This document shows positions 25,301 to 33,913 of a stretch of 49,306 bases of DNA, in pieces. Position 1 is the first letter of the stretch. Each line of letters starts with the position of its first letter. The notes beneath the pieces are model-generated. The model saw nothing but the letters and a program-made list of their open reading frames with translations, was not told the origin of the DNA and ran no database searches. The stretch spans positions 2,312,637 through 2,361,942 of the forward strand of contig LR026961.1 of the NCBI GenBank assembly GCA_900498135.1. Direction: 5' to 3'. A program made the translations under genes and the position numbers. The DNA is from an uncultured Desulfatiglans sp. (lineage in GTDB: Bacteria; Desulfobacterota; DSM-4660; Desulfatiglandales; Desulfatiglandaceae).

Positions 25301-26047
25301 CTAATCCATGGCCTCCAGGACGTCGTCCGAGATGTCGAAGTTGGCATAGACGTGGCTGACGTCATCGTTGTCTTCGAGGCCCTGCATCAGATTCAGCATC
25401 TGCTGTGCCTTTTTTCCGTCCAGCTTGACGGTGCTCTTCGGAATCATGGTAATTTCCGCGAGTTCATATTCCACTTCGGCCTTGTCGATCGCTTCCTTGA
25501 CGGCCTCGAAATCGCCGGGGTCCGATATGACCTCGAACTGGTCTTCTTCGTCGCGGACATCCTCCGCCCCGGCCTCGAGGGCGGTTTCGAGCAGGGCCTC
25601 TTCATTGGCCTTGCTCTTGTCGACGGCGATCAATCCCTTTTTCTCGAAGGTCCAGGCAACGCAGCCTGGTTCACCGAGGCTCCCGCCGTTGCGCTCGAAA
25701 AGATGCTTGACCTCCGCTACGGTGCGGTTGCGGTTGTCGGTGAGGCATTCGACGAGGACGGCGACGCCCCCGGGGCCGTATCCCTCATAGGTGATTTCAT
25801 CGTAGGAGACCCCTTCGATTTCGCCGGTACCCTTCTTGATCGCCCTTTCAATGTTCTCCTTGGGCATATTTTCCGCTTTGGCTGCGATGATGGCGGATCG
25901 CAGCCGTGGATTGCCGTCGGCGTCTCCGCCCCCCATCCTGGCGGCGACGGTGATTTCCTTGATCAGCTTTGTAAAGATCTTGCCGCGCTTGGCGTCTGCT
26001 GCGCCTTTTTTGTGCTTGATGGAACTCCACTTCGAATGGCCTGACAT
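25301..26047 (-). CDS. yebC: YebC/PmpR-family regulatory protein
   Basis: 248 residues, standard length. [21 protein letters not shown] opening, [26 protein letters not shown] and [19 protein letters not shown] are family signatures. The family was described as transcriptional regulators; some members are now implicated in easing ribosome stalling at proline stretches. The ribosome site is GGGAGG. Heads the ruvCAB series, the common arrangement. Confidence 0.93.
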   Translation of the reverse strand: MSGHSKWSSIKHKKGAADAKRGKIFTKLIKEITVAARMGGGDADGNPRLRSAIIAAKAENMPKENIERAIKKGTGEIEGVSYDEITYEGYGPGGVAVLVECLTDNRNRTVAEVKHLFERNGGSLGEPGCVAWTFEKKGLIAVDKSKANEEALLETALEAGAEDVRDEEDQFEVISDPGDFEAVKEAIDKAEVEYELAEITMIPKSTVKLDGKKAQQMLNLMQGLEDNDDVSHVYANFDISDDVLEAMD

Positions 26048-26256
26048 AAATAGCCTCCCCCCACTGATTCAACTGTTCGCTTTCGCCGGACAAGGGCTCT
26101 GTTGCCCTCTCTCGGGGTCAATCTACAACGCTTGCTTTGTGCAGCCGTCCCGGTAGGTCCCGGCTCGGTCTCATGGTTGCGCTCATGCCGGTCCGAGCCA
26201 TGCGCTCGGGTCCGGACGGCCCGGGGTGCCTTGACCGGTGCCGCTGGACATTTCTG

Positions 26257-26847
26257 CTAACACGTGAAACCCATGCCGATAAGATAGACTTCACGGCTTC
26301 GTTTTCTTGTCGCCTGGGGCCTGAACAGGCGCACCCGCTCGAAACGGCCGGCGACCGAGGCCTGAAAGCCCTTGATTTCTCCGCCCTCGAAAAGCTTGCA
26401 AACAAACCGTCCCGATCTTACGAGCACAGCCTCCGCAATCTTGAAGGCCTGCTCTGAGAGGGCCAAAGACCGGCTTGTATCGGTTGCCGGAGCGCCTGTC
26501 GTCTGGGGTGCGAGATCGCTGAGGACTACGTCCCTCGGCCCGAGGTTTTGTTGCAGCGTCTGGATGTCGATGGAAAAGATATCGGCCTGGATGAACTGAA
26601 ATTTGAGAGCGGATAGGCGTTCGGGTTTTTTCAGGTCAATGCCTGCCACATGGCCTTGCGGCGCCGTGGTCCTTAGGGCGTATTGCGACCAGGACCCCGG
26701 GTAGCATCCAAGATCGAGGATCCGGTCCCCTTTTCTGATGATCCTGAACCTGCGGTCGATCTCCTGCAGTTTGTAAACCGAACGCGCGAGCCAGTTCTCT
26801 TCCCGGGCGCGGCGTGCGTAATGGTCATCCCACGTGTTCTTCTGCAT
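26257..26847 (-). CDS. rlmE: 23S rRNA (uridine-2'-O-)-methyltransferase RlmE (FtsJ/RrmJ)
   Basis: 196 residues. SAM-dependent 2'-O-methylation of U2552 in the A-loop. SAM motif ILDLGCYPGSWSQYA; the K-D-K-E catalytic set is provided by Lys in SVYKLQEID, Asp in LSDLAPQTTG, Lys in VCKLFEGGE and Glu in SREVYLIG. The ribosome site is weak. It is separated from yebC by 209 bp, so it may have its own promoter. Confidence 0.92.
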   Translation of the reverse strand: MQKNTWDDHYARRAREENWLARSVYKLQEIDRRFRIIRKGDRILDLGCYPGSWSQYALRTTAPQGHVAGIDLKKPERLSALKFQFIQADIFSIDIQTLQQNLGPRDVVLSDLAPQTTGAPATDTSRSLALSEQAFKIAEAVLVRSGRFVCKLFEGGEIKGFQASVAGRFERVRLFRPQATRKRSREVYLIGMGFTC

Positions 26848-27222
26848 TTTTTCATATTTATCATAGCCCTATGCGCTTTGCAAAATAATTAGTGCCGATC
26901 CGTAAACGATTTTTTCCCCTGCAGACGGCGGGGTCTTTCGGGCGAAACGGCAGGCTGAGCGATCTAGTGCTGAGCGCGCAGAGGCTTTCTTTGCAATTTT
27001 TTCAGGCGAGGATTATATACAGAGATCGCTCATCCTGGAGGGGTCAACCGGCGCACTCCGAACCGGATTCGAAGGTGTCGCGAAGACGCCGGCCCGGATA
27101 AAAACACACCCAGCCCGTTTCGTTCTCTGCGCCAGGGTCACTCATCAGGCGGAGGCGCGGCAGGACGGTTTGTCGTCCATCTGGACATTTTCAACGACAG
27201 CGGGCGAAGCCTGTGGAGGTCT

Positions 27223-27555
27223 ATGCGAAGCGGCGGATCTTGCTCGAGAGGTGGATGGGTGGTTCTGCTGCTCTGCGTGGTTATCGGGGCAAATGCGGCG
27301 TATGGGGAGGCCTCGACGATCAAAGGCATCGATCTGGCGGCAGGCGAAGGTGGCCACCCGGCGGTCTGGCGGGCTGTCGGTCCGCGCTGTAGCACGCTTT
27401 CGTCGTGGTCCCGGTTCCTTGGCGTGAGCATGAAAGAACCTGGCGGCAGTCTTGTGGACACCGGTGAGGGCGTTCCCCTGTCGGCCGGGGGGGGTGCTGA
27501 ACCTCCATGCCGAGCCGGATGCCTCAGGTCTGGGGGTGAATCCTCGCATCTCTGA
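27223..27555 (+). CDS. Possible exported protein, perhaps a remnant
   Basis: 110 codons with a convincing signal-peptide shape: short basic start (MRSGGSCSRGGW), hydrophobic core (VVLLLCVVIGANAAYG) and an Ala-rich cleavage zone. GGAGG lies only three bases before the ATG. The mature part begins with ASTIKGIDLAAGEGG, faintly like an AMIN-type beta strand, then loses any recognisable fold and ends in Gly/Ser/Arg-rich sequence. It could be a frameshifted remnant of a larger envelope protein or chance. It is the only candidate in the 865-bp gap 26848-27712. Confidence 0.3.
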   Translation: MRSGGSCSRGGWVVLLLCVVIGANAAYGEASTIKGIDLAAGEGGHPAVWRAVGPRCSTLSSWSRFLGVSMKEPGGSLVDTGEGVPLSAGGGAEPPCRAGCLRSGGESSHL

Positions 27556-27601
27556 CGCAGTGCGTGCTGGTGTTGAAAAAGGGTCCGGGGAACAGGCTTA
27601 T

Positions 27602-27613
27602 GTCATAAATGAC
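27602..27613. promoter_or_regulatory. Short dyad upstream of the aldehyde:ferredoxin oxidoreductase
   Basis: GTCAT-AA-ATGAC lies about 100 bp before the oxidoreductase start in an AT-rich patch of an otherwise GC-rich region. It might be an operator or part of the promoter. No sigma-54 element of good fit is present here. Confidence 0.3.
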
Positions 27614-27712
27614 TTAACATCTTGAAAAATCAGTAAAAAATGGCTTGCCGCCGATCTCGGTTTGTGCCATCCTTAAAAGGTATCGAACCGAGAACCCCAA
27701 AAGGAGGCTGCC

Positions 27713-29443
27713 ATGGTGGATGTAATCAGAGTGAATATGACGGATGGTTCTATCCAGCGGGACCCGTTGCCGAAAACCTATGAAGGTTTGGGTGGTCGCG
27801 GTCTCACTTCGGCCTTTTTACTGAACGAAGTGGAACCCACCTGTACTCCCATCGGACCTCTCAACAAATTGATCTTCGCTCCCGGGTTGCTGGGGGGAAC
27901 GAACTGCGCCAACTCAGGCCGGATATCGGTCGGGGCGAAGAGCCCTCTGACGGGCACGATCAAGGAGGCCAATTCGGGCGGCCAGGCGGGAAGCTACCTC
28001 GCGCGGCTGGGGATCGCCGCCATCGTCGTGGAGGGCCAGCCGACGGATGGCAGGCTTTTCAAGCTCCATGTGACCAGGGACCGCTGCGAACTCCTGCCGG
28101 CTGATGATCTGAAGGGCCTGGGCAACTATGCTTCGGTCGAGAAGCTCAAAGGCACCTATGGCGACCGGGTGGGATATGTGAGCATCGGCCAGGCGGGCGA
28201 GTGGAAGCTGGGTGCCGCTTCGGTCGCCTTTACCGACCGGGACGGCCGTCCGACGCGGCATGCCGGCCGCGGCGGTCTCGGGGCGGTGATGGGTTCCAAG
28301 GGACTGAAGGCCATCGTCATCGACCCGGCCGGGGGGGAAGCCGCCCCGCTTGTCGACAAGGATGCCTTCCGGGAGGCCTCCAAGCGTTTTCTGAACGCCC
28401 TCCAGACCCACCCGGTCACCAGCCAGGGGCTGACCAACTTCGGGACGGATATTCTGATCAACATCATCAACGAGGCCGGTGGGCTCCCGACGCGCAATTT
28501 CAGCTCAGGGCGCTTCGAGGGGGCCGAAAAGGTCGGAGGAGAGACGTTGAACAGCGTCACGACCGCCCGGAAGGGCGATTGCTCCCATGGGTGCATGGCC
28601 GGCTGTGTCATCCGCTGCTCGGGGGTTTATCTCGATGAGAAGGGGAACTATGTGAGCAAATGGCCGGAGTATGAAACCGTCTGGGCCTGGGGGCCCAACT
28701 GCGGGATCGATGATCTCGACGCCATCGCGCGAATGGACCGCGGCTGCGATGACATCGGTCTGGACACCATCGAGACCGGCAACGCGGTGGCTGTGGCTAT
28801 GGAGGCCGGGATCAAGGCCTTTGGGGATGTGGCCGGTGCAGAGGAGCTTCTGGGGGAGATCGGTAAGGGAACGCCCCTCGGTCGGATCCTCGGTTCGGGG
28901 GCGGGGGCCGTCGGCAAGGTCTTCGGGGTCCGCCGGGTGCCGGTCGTCAAGAATCAGGCCCTGCCGGCCTACGACCCGAGGGCGGTCAAAGGGGTTGGCG
29001 TCACCTACGCCACCTCGCCGATGGGCGCGGACCACACCGCCGGCTATGCGGTCGCGACCAACATCATGAAAGTGGGGGGCGACGTGGACCCTCTTTCCGT
29101 AACGGGCCAGGTGGATCTTTCGAGGGGGCTGCAGATCACGACAGCGGCCATCGACACGGCCGGTCTCTGCCTCTTTGTAGCCTTCCCGGTGATGGACATC
29201 CCGGACGCCATGGTGGCTGTGGCGGACATGATCAGTGCGAAATACGGCATCGAGATGACCGTGGATGATTTCAATGCACTGGGAAGCCGCGTTCTCAAGA
29301 TGGAAAGGGAGTTCAACACCCGGGCGGGTTTCACGGCGGCCGACGATCGTCTGCCGGAGTTTTTCAAGCTTGAGAAACTCGCGCCCCACAACCATGTCTT
29401 CGATGTTCCGGATGAGGAATTGGACCGGGTTTTCAACTTTTGA
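27713..29443 (+). CDS. Aldehyde:ferredoxin oxidoreductase family protein (tungsten/molybdenum-bis-pterin)
   Basis: 576 residues. Oxidises aldehydes to acids with ferredoxin in anaerobes. The N-terminal pterin/AOR domain (LGGRGLTSAFLLNEV, GRISVGAKSPLTG, SIGQAGEWKLGAASV, HAGRGGLGAVMGSKGLKAI) is intact. The cluster-binding cysteines are C290, C294, C298 and C302 (CSHGCMAGCVIRC), spaced CxxxCxxxCxxxC rather than the CxxCxxxC of Pyrococcus AOR; a distal Cys lies in TAGLCLFV. AAGGAGG precedes the start. Monocistronic, convergent with the catabolic operon; it might oxidise an aromatic aldehyde feeding that pathway (inference). No MoaD-like partner is adjacent. Confidence 0.88.
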   Translation: MVDVIRVNMTDGSIQRDPLPKTYEGLGGRGLTSAFLLNEVEPTCTPIGPLNKLIFAPGLLGGTNCANSGRISVGAKSPLTGTIKEANSGGQAGSYLARLGIAAIVVEGQPTDGRLFKLHVTRDRCELLPADDLKGLGNYASVEKLKGTYGDRVGYVSIGQAGEWKLGAASVAFTDRDGRPTRHAGRGGLGAVMGSKGLKAIVIDPAGGEAAPLVDKDAFREASKRFLNALQTHPVTSQGLTNFGTDILINIINEAGGLPTRNFSSGRFEGAEKVGGETLNSVTTARKGDCSHGCMAGCVIRCSGVYLDEKGNYVSKWPEYETVWAWGPNCGIDDLDAIARMDRGCDDIGLDTIETGNAVAVAMEAGIKAFGDVAGAEELLGEIGKGTPLGRILGSGAGAVGKVFGVRRVPVVKNQALPAYDPRAVKGVGVTYATSPMGADHTAGYAVATNIMKVGGDVDPLSVTGQVDLSRGLQITTAAIDTAGLCLFVAFPVMDIPDAMVAVADMISAKYGIEMTVDDFNALGSRVLKMEREFNTRAGFTAADDRLPEFFKLEKLAPHNHVFDVPDEELDRVFNF

Positions 29444-29625
29444 GACGGATGGCCGCGCGGATCGCCCGGCGCACCGGCGGATCCGCGCCTTGAAAGAGGG
29501 GGGGCATTCAGACGACAGGGTGCAATGCCACCGTGTGAAACGGAGTTCAGGAGAACCCGTGGGCAGTGTTTACGCCGGCCATTTGCGGGGAAGTGCCGCC
29601 CGCGAGGGTAACGATGCGTCCGAAC

Positions 29626-29663
29626 AAAGAGCCGCCAACCTTTTCCAAGGTTTGCGGCTCTTT
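29626..29663. terminator. Bidirectional terminator-like hairpin
   Basis: Arms AAAGAGCCGC and GCGGCTCTTT, extended by AACCTT / AAGGTT around a short loop and broken by one mismatch. A-rich and T-rich ends flank both sides, so it can serve the rightward oxidoreductase and the leftward 15-kb operon, which converge here. Confidence 0.75.
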
Positions 29664-29719
29664 CCTGTCCACAGGCTCTGGTCTTGGGGGTGTTGGAGGG
29701 AAATCAAGCGGTTGCACCG

Positions 29720-29835
29720 AAACAGGGTTCTACGGGGAGATCATTTATGTATGGGCGCGACCTATGAATCGCTGCATAACAAAACGTGCAGATCGACGCC
29801 GAGACCGGCAGGGAAGCCTCTTTCGGATGGAGGCT
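29720..29835 (+). repeat. Decayed palindromic repeat, copy 7
   Basis: Two recognisable arms: GAAACAGGGTTCTACGGGG with ATCATTTATG near 29720-29750, and AACGTGCAGATCGACGCC followed by GAGACCGGC and TTTCGGATGGAGGC at 29782-29835. The order and spacing suggest an old copy with a large deletion in the centre. The rest of the 445-bp convergent gap holds only the terminator hairpin. Confidence 0.5.
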
Positions 29836-29888
29836 GCAGCAGGGGTTTCTCTGCGCCAAACGGGCGTCGTCCGTCCGGGCGCCGTCGC

Positions 29889-30431
29889 CTAAAAGCGGTC
29901 GTCATGCGTGAATTCGGTGATCTCACGGCGCTTCGGCGCGGACGATTCCTTGGCGGCGTAGCCGAGGGGGATCAGGGCCACGAGTTCGCAGCCCTTCGGA
30001 ACGGCCAGAACCTCCGCAGCCTTGGCATGGTCGAAGAGCCCGGTGATGACCGTTCCGAGGCCCTGATCACGGGCCGCAAGGCAAATACTCTGCGTGACGA
30101 TACCCAGATCGAACATGAACCAGTCGCCGAACTTCGTGGTGACCTCGCCTTTGTAATAGCCCGAACGCTGCAGCACACCGCAGACCGCCAGGACGACGGG
30201 GGCCTCCACCAAGGCCTTGCTGGCGGGATTGGTCGCAGGGACGGCCGCCTGAAGCCTTTCCTTCTGCGCCGGGTCTTTTACGACGACGATCTCCCAGCAC
30301 TGGGTGTTGGCCCACGACGGAGACCATTGGACCGCTTCCAGGACGGCCTCGAGCGCGTCGTCGGACACAGGCTTGTTCTCGTAGCGGCGAATGCTGCGTC
30401 TCTCCTTCAAGATCTTCATGAGATCCGACAT
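29889..30431 (-). CDS. Nitroreductase-family FMN oxidoreductase
   Basis: 180 residues. The family uses FMN to reduce nitro groups, quinones or flavins. The N-terminal RRSIRRYENKPVSDD phosphate-binding motif, WSPSWANTQCWEIVVV, and the late LGTVITGLFDHAKAAEVL segment are present. Start 30431 (MSDLMKIL) has AAGGAG upstream. Last gene of the catabolic operon. Its substrate in this pathway is unknown; it could reduce an aromatic side substrate or act as a flavin reductase (inference). Confidence 0.88.
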   Translation of the reverse strand: MSDLMKILKERRSIRRYENKPVSDDALEAVLEAVQWSPSWANTQCWEIVVVKDPAQKERLQAAVPATNPASKALVEAPVVLAVCGVLQRSGYYKGEVTTKFGDWFMFDLGIVTQSICLAARDQGLGTVITGLFDHAKAAEVLAVPKGCELVALIPLGYAAKESSAPKRREITEFTHDDRF

Positions 30432-30444
30432 GTTGCTTACTCCT

Positions 30445-30633
30445 TCACCCATCCACCCGGAGTTCGTCCAGGTCACAAACATTGATTTCCAGCATCTTCA
30501 GCGATGCCAGCATGCGCGCGGTGTTGCGTTTGACGGCCGGAAAGGTGTCCGCCATTCCATGGAGGCCTTCGGCTGTTTTTCGCATGCTGGAGATCATCTC
30601 GGCCATTTTTTTGAATTGAGCCTCATCTACCAT
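30445..30633 (-). CDS. Small conserved-looking protein of unknown function
   Basis: 62 residues with a good ribosome site (AAAGGAG). The sequence MVDEAQFKKMAEMISSMRKT and the following segment are predicted helical and amphipathic; one Cys is in NVCDLDELRVDG. Not recognised. It sits 21 bp after the PaaK-like ligase and 13 bp before the nitroreductase, all on the same strand, which supports it as a real operon member. Confidence 0.7.
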   Translation of the reverse strand: MVDEAQFKKMAEMISSMRKTAEGLHGMADTFPAVKRNTARMLASLKMLEINVCDLDELRVDG

Positions 30634-30654
30634 CGCCGGCCTTCTCCTTTCCTG

Positions 30655-31986
30655 TCAATGGTCCTTTCGCAGGTCCTTGAACCGTTTGGCCTTGACCTCG
30701 TAGCGGGGCAGGCGACCGTAATCATTGAACTCGAGGTCATAGCGCAGATTGGTCTTCAGCCGCAGCTGATCGACCAGGGCGGCCTCGACGGCCTTCCGGT
30801 TCCCGCGGGCCTCCGGCAGCACCTCGACCTTGAGGGTGATCCGGTCCGAATCTCCGACCTTGTCGACGATGACCTCGTATTCGTCCCCGAGCCCCTCGAT
30901 GCTCCGCACGACCTCTTCGATGGCGGAAGGAGCGAGCAGCACGCCCTTGACCTTGGTGATATCATCGGCGCGGCCGACCACCCCGCCCTTGATGAGGCGG
31001 AAGGTCCGGCCGCAGCGGCAGGGCTCCGAATCCCATTCGATCACATCTTTGGAATCGAAACGGACGCAAGGCTGGGCCTGGCGGTCGAAGGCGGTGATGA
31101 CCATCTTGCCCCGCCGGCCGGGTTCTTCGATGATCTCCCCCGTGTCGATGTCTTCGATCTCGACCAGGAACATGCCTTCATTGACGTGCATCCCGAAGGG
31201 CTGCTCCGCGCACTCGAAGGACCAGGCCCCGATTTCCGTCGCGCCGGCATGATCGAAGACCTTGGCGCCCCAGGCATCCTGCATGCGCTTTTTGGTGGAA
31301 GGGATCCCGGCGCCGGGTTCTCCGGCGCAAGTGATCCTGCGAATCGTCAGCGCAGCGGGGTCGATTCCCATCTTGCGGGCGGTGTCCGCCATCCCGAGCA
31401 CATAGGTGGGCGTGGCCATCATGGCCGTGGCCCTCAGTTCCTGTATCTTGAGGATGCGTGCCTTGGTGTCGAGAATTCCGCCCGGCACGACCTCGCAGCC
31501 GATCTTTTCGGCGGCGTAATGCCCCGCCCAGAAGGCGACGAAGATATTGTACCCGAAGGGCAGGAAGACCCGATCAGACGGGCGGTACCCCTGGGACCAG
31601 AGAATGCAGGACCAGCACTCGGCCCACCATTCCCAGTCCTGCCACGTATCCGGCTGGTACACCGGTTGACCGGTCGTGCCGCTCGTCTGGCGAAACTCGG
31701 TCACCTCCTCCAGCGGCACGCAGAGGGCGTCCCCGTAAGGGAAAGGATCTTTCCGCTGGATGTCGCGCATCATGGATTTTTCCACCTTCGGCACGGCGCG
31801 GATGTCCTCGAACGTACGGATATCCTCCGGGCGGACACCCGCCTGATCGTAGAGCGCGCGGTGAAACCGGGAATGGTCATAGGTCCAGGCAAAGATCCGC
31901 TTGAACTTTTTCAGCTGAAGCGCCCTGAGTTTTTCCCTTGGCAGGGTCTCGATCACTGGATTCCAATAAATTGGATAGTCGACCAT
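30655..31986 (-). CDS. Phenylacetate-CoA ligase (PaaK)-family adenylate-forming enzyme
   Basis: 443 residues, the short PaaK type. Activates an aryl acid as acyl-AMP, then CoA thioester. Signature phosphate loop RQTSGTTGQPV, ATP-site segment FDHAGATEIGAW, and the hinge Asp region GRADDITKVKGVLLAPSAIEE. A Cys-rich loop SEPCRCGRTFR, common in PaaK, is present. The start has GAGAGG. Downstream of the response-regulator-like gene by 215 bp containing a long-armed inverted repeat (32110-32117 / 32150-32157). Together with the ligase at 41772-43430 it is a candidate 4-hydroxybenzoate- or benzoate-CoA ligase; which does what cannot be read. Confidence 0.88.
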   Translation of the reverse strand: MVDYPIYWNPVIETLPREKLRALQLKKFKRIFAWTYDHSRFHRALYDQAGVRPEDIRTFEDIRAVPKVEKSMMRDIQRKDPFPYGDALCVPLEEVTEFRQTSGTTGQPVYQPDTWQDWEWWAECWSCILWSQGYRPSDRVFLPFGYNIFVAFWAGHYAAEKIGCEVVPGGILDTKARILKIQELRATAMMATPTYVLGMADTARKMGIDPAALTIRRITCAGEPGAGIPSTKKRMQDAWGAKVFDHAGATEIGAWSFECAEQPFGMHVNEGMFLVEIEDIDTGEIIEEPGRRGKMVITAFDRQAQPCVRFDSKDVIEWDSEPCRCGRTFRLIKGGVVGRADDITKVKGVLLAPSAIEEVVRSIEGLGDEYEVIVDKVGDSDRITLKVEVLPEARGNRKAVEAALVDQLRLKTNLRYDLEFNDYGRLPRYEVKAKRFKDLRKDH

Positions 31987-32201
31987 GATGCAACCTCTCG
32001 GTTCAGGAACGCGACGAAAAAACGGTTTCAGACAGGCGCTTTAGGTCAGGCTTTCGGGATGAAGGTGCGCAGAACGAACCCTGCACTGATGCCTCTTTTA
32101 GCATAAAAGCGGTGGCCAGAGCAAGTATGGGAATCCCCTCGATGAAACCGGCCACCGGTCTTTCAGGAAGCGGAGGGACGCGGAATAGTCCCGATCGCTT
32201 C

Positions 32202-32729
32202 TCACTCCTGCTTTTTCTGGGCCCTGGACCTGCTTTGGATGGCGGTCCGGAGTGTATCCAAAAACTCCCTGTCGGCCATTTCCCATGCGGCTCCGAACCG
32301 CATCTGGAAATACGATCGGGGAAGCCTTTTCTGCCATGCGACCAAGGGGCTCTCGCCCTTGGCGCGAGCGATCAGGATGTCGTTCAGAAAATCCTCGATC
32401 CGCGAGATCTCTTCCTTCGGAACATAAGCCGCCGCCCCTTCCTTGACGGATTTGATGACGTTGTCCGGCGTAAAGGCGTGGGCCGTCAACATGAGGGCTG
32501 GAATATCGTGCTGGTTGGCGATCTCGAGAAGGTCATACCCCCTGACGCCCATGATATCCAGGACGGCTACATCGAAACGCCGCGACTCGAGCAGGCGTTT
32601 CGCCTCCTCGTACGTGGAGGCGGTGACGACCTGGCACATGCTCAAATGTTCTGTCAACACATCGAGGATATCCTGTTCGTCATCCACCACCAGGATTCTT
32701 TTCCCCTTCAACAGACTGCTTTCGGTCAT
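32202..32729 (-). CDS. Response-regulator receiver-domain protein without output domain
   Basis: 175 residues. REC domain at about 10-125 with the acidic pair D16/D17, phosphoacceptor D58 (AVLDIMGVRG), T82 (LTAH) and K105 (VPKEE) all present, so phosphorylation is plausible. The C-terminal 50 residues are basic and helical (KRLPRSYFQMRFGAAW), with no DNA-binding domain recognised. It starts 12 bp after the ATP-binding subunit of the phenylphosphate-synthase-like enzyme. In Thauera the third synthase gene at this place encodes a CBS-domain activator. No histidine kinase is in view. Confidence 0.88.
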   Translation of the reverse strand: MTESSLLKGKRILVVDDEQDILDVLTEHLSMCQVVTASTYEEAKRLLESRRFDVAVLDIMGVRGYDLLEIANQHDIPALMLTAHAFTPDNVIKSVKEGAAAYVPKEEISRIEDFLNDILIARAKGESPLVAWQKRLPRSYFQMRFGAAWEMADREFLDTLRTAIQSRSRAQKKQE

Positions 32730-32741
32730 TGTAAAATCTCC

Positions 32742-33818
32742 TTAGTCGAGCTTCAGCTTGATGGGCGTGGTCGCTTTTTCGAACAACAACTCAAAACCCG
32801 TCTTCTTGCCCAGGACGGACTCTTTCTTCTTTTTGCCCCAGGCGCTCTCGGGCCGGGCCTGCACGAGATAGATGGACTCGGGGAAGGGCAGGCTCCCGGA
32901 GATGGCAAATTCGATATCCTGGGGAACGCCGAAATGGCCCTCGACCTTTTTGGCGATGCGCGCCAGCTCGATGATCTCCTGGTCTTCCAGGCAGGGCTGC
33001 TGTTTTCGGTCGAGGGGCAACTCCTTGTACTCCATCTGCCGGGTTTCGGGGTTGTACGCGAATTCGCTTCCCTTGTCGGAGACGACCCTTTCGTCGATTT
33101 CCAAGGTGATCTTATCGACAAGATACCGGTCCGGATTGACGTTGCCCGAGACCACCGCCTCGCCGAAGCCGAAGCCGGCCTCCATGGAGACCTTCGACTC
33201 GTCGCCGTTGATGGGGTTGAGGCTGAACATGACACCGGCAGCCTTCGCGTCGACCATCGTGAGGACGGCCACCCCGATCGGGTCGTATTCCAGTTTGAGC
33301 CCCAGGCGCGCGCGGGCAATGATGGAGCGGGTGTTGAAGGTGCTCGCCCAGACGCTGCGCACGTATTTGACGACATCGTCCGCGCCGCTTACGTTCAGAA
33401 AGGTTTCGTACTGCCCAGGATGGCTGACCGGACCCGCCGAGCGTGTGGCGACAAAAAGGTTTTCCTTGCCGGTCTGCCGGCAGAGTTCAGCGTAGTACTC
33501 GCGGATGGTCTTGTCCATGTCGGGCGGGAGAGGGACCGATTCGACCGCGCTACGGACCTCTTTGGAGATGATGTCGAATTTCTCCGTGTCAGCCACACTC
33601 TCGGCATCGGCCTTCAAATTTGCAAGGATTTTCAGAACGCGGTCGGTTGCTTCGGTCTCCTTCATGAACCGGTCGTAGGCGACGACGCTCAGCGCGAAGC
33701 CGGGCGGGACGTGGAATCCGGCCTGCGTCAGCTCTCCGAGATTCGCACATTTTTTGCCCACGATGTCATTATGTTCCTTCGACAATTCGCTCAGCCAGTA
33801 AATCCATTGGTCCGGCAT
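32742..33818 (-). CDS. Phenylphosphate synthase PpsB-like subunit (PEP synthase ATP-binding domain)
   Basis: 358 residues. Equivalent to the N-terminal nucleotide-binding half of PEP synthase / pyruvate phosphate dikinase: VGKKCANLGELTQAGFHVPPG, VATRSAGPVSHPGQYETFLNV, AAGVMFSLNPINGDE, FGFGEAVVSG and the closing YLVQARPES. The swivelling His and PEP domains are absent and lie in part in the next gene upstream. Such split pairs phosphorylate phenol to phenylphosphate in Thauera. Start 33818 (MPDQWIYW) chosen because GGAGG is correctly spaced to it but abuts the ATG at 33827. An 86-bp gap with a stem-loop separates it from the PpsA-like gene. Confidence 0.85.
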   Translation of the reverse strand: MPDQWIYWLSELSKEHNDIVGKKCANLGELTQAGFHVPPGFALSVVAYDRFMKETEATDRVLKILANLKADAESVADTEKFDIISKEVRSAVESVPLPPDMDKTIREYYAELCRQTGKENLFVATRSAGPVSHPGQYETFLNVSGADDVVKYVRSVWASTFNTRSIIARARLGLKLEYDPIGVAVLTMVDAKAAGVMFSLNPINGDESKVSMEAGFGFGEAVVSGNVNPDRYLVDKITLEIDERVVSDKGSEFAYNPETRQMEYKELPLDRKQQPCLEDQEIIELARIAKKVEGHFGVPQDIEFAISGSLPFPESIYLVQARPESAWGKKKKESVLGKKTGFELLFEKATTPIKLKLD

Positions 33819-33859
33819 CTTCTTCATCCTCCTCTGTGTTGCTGCGATGCAGCGCCTCC

Positions 33860-33899
33860 CCGCCGGGCATCGAGGTGCGAGTTCCTCGGTCTCCGGCGG
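33860..33899 (-). other. Intercistronic stem-loop between PpsA- and PpsB-like genes
   Basis: Outer arms CCGCCGG / CCGGCGG and an inner GAGG / CCTC pair enclose the gap between the two subunit genes. No T-run follows, so it is more likely a processing or stability element than a terminator (inference). Confidence 0.45.
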
Positions 33900-33913
33900 A
33901 GAGGGGTAAAGAA

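Noticed and set aside
30391-32106. Long plus-strand frame (571 codons), and similar ones at 32112-33917, 34544-35848 and 35867-37372
   Set aside because: All are antisense shadows of well-supported minus-strand genes.
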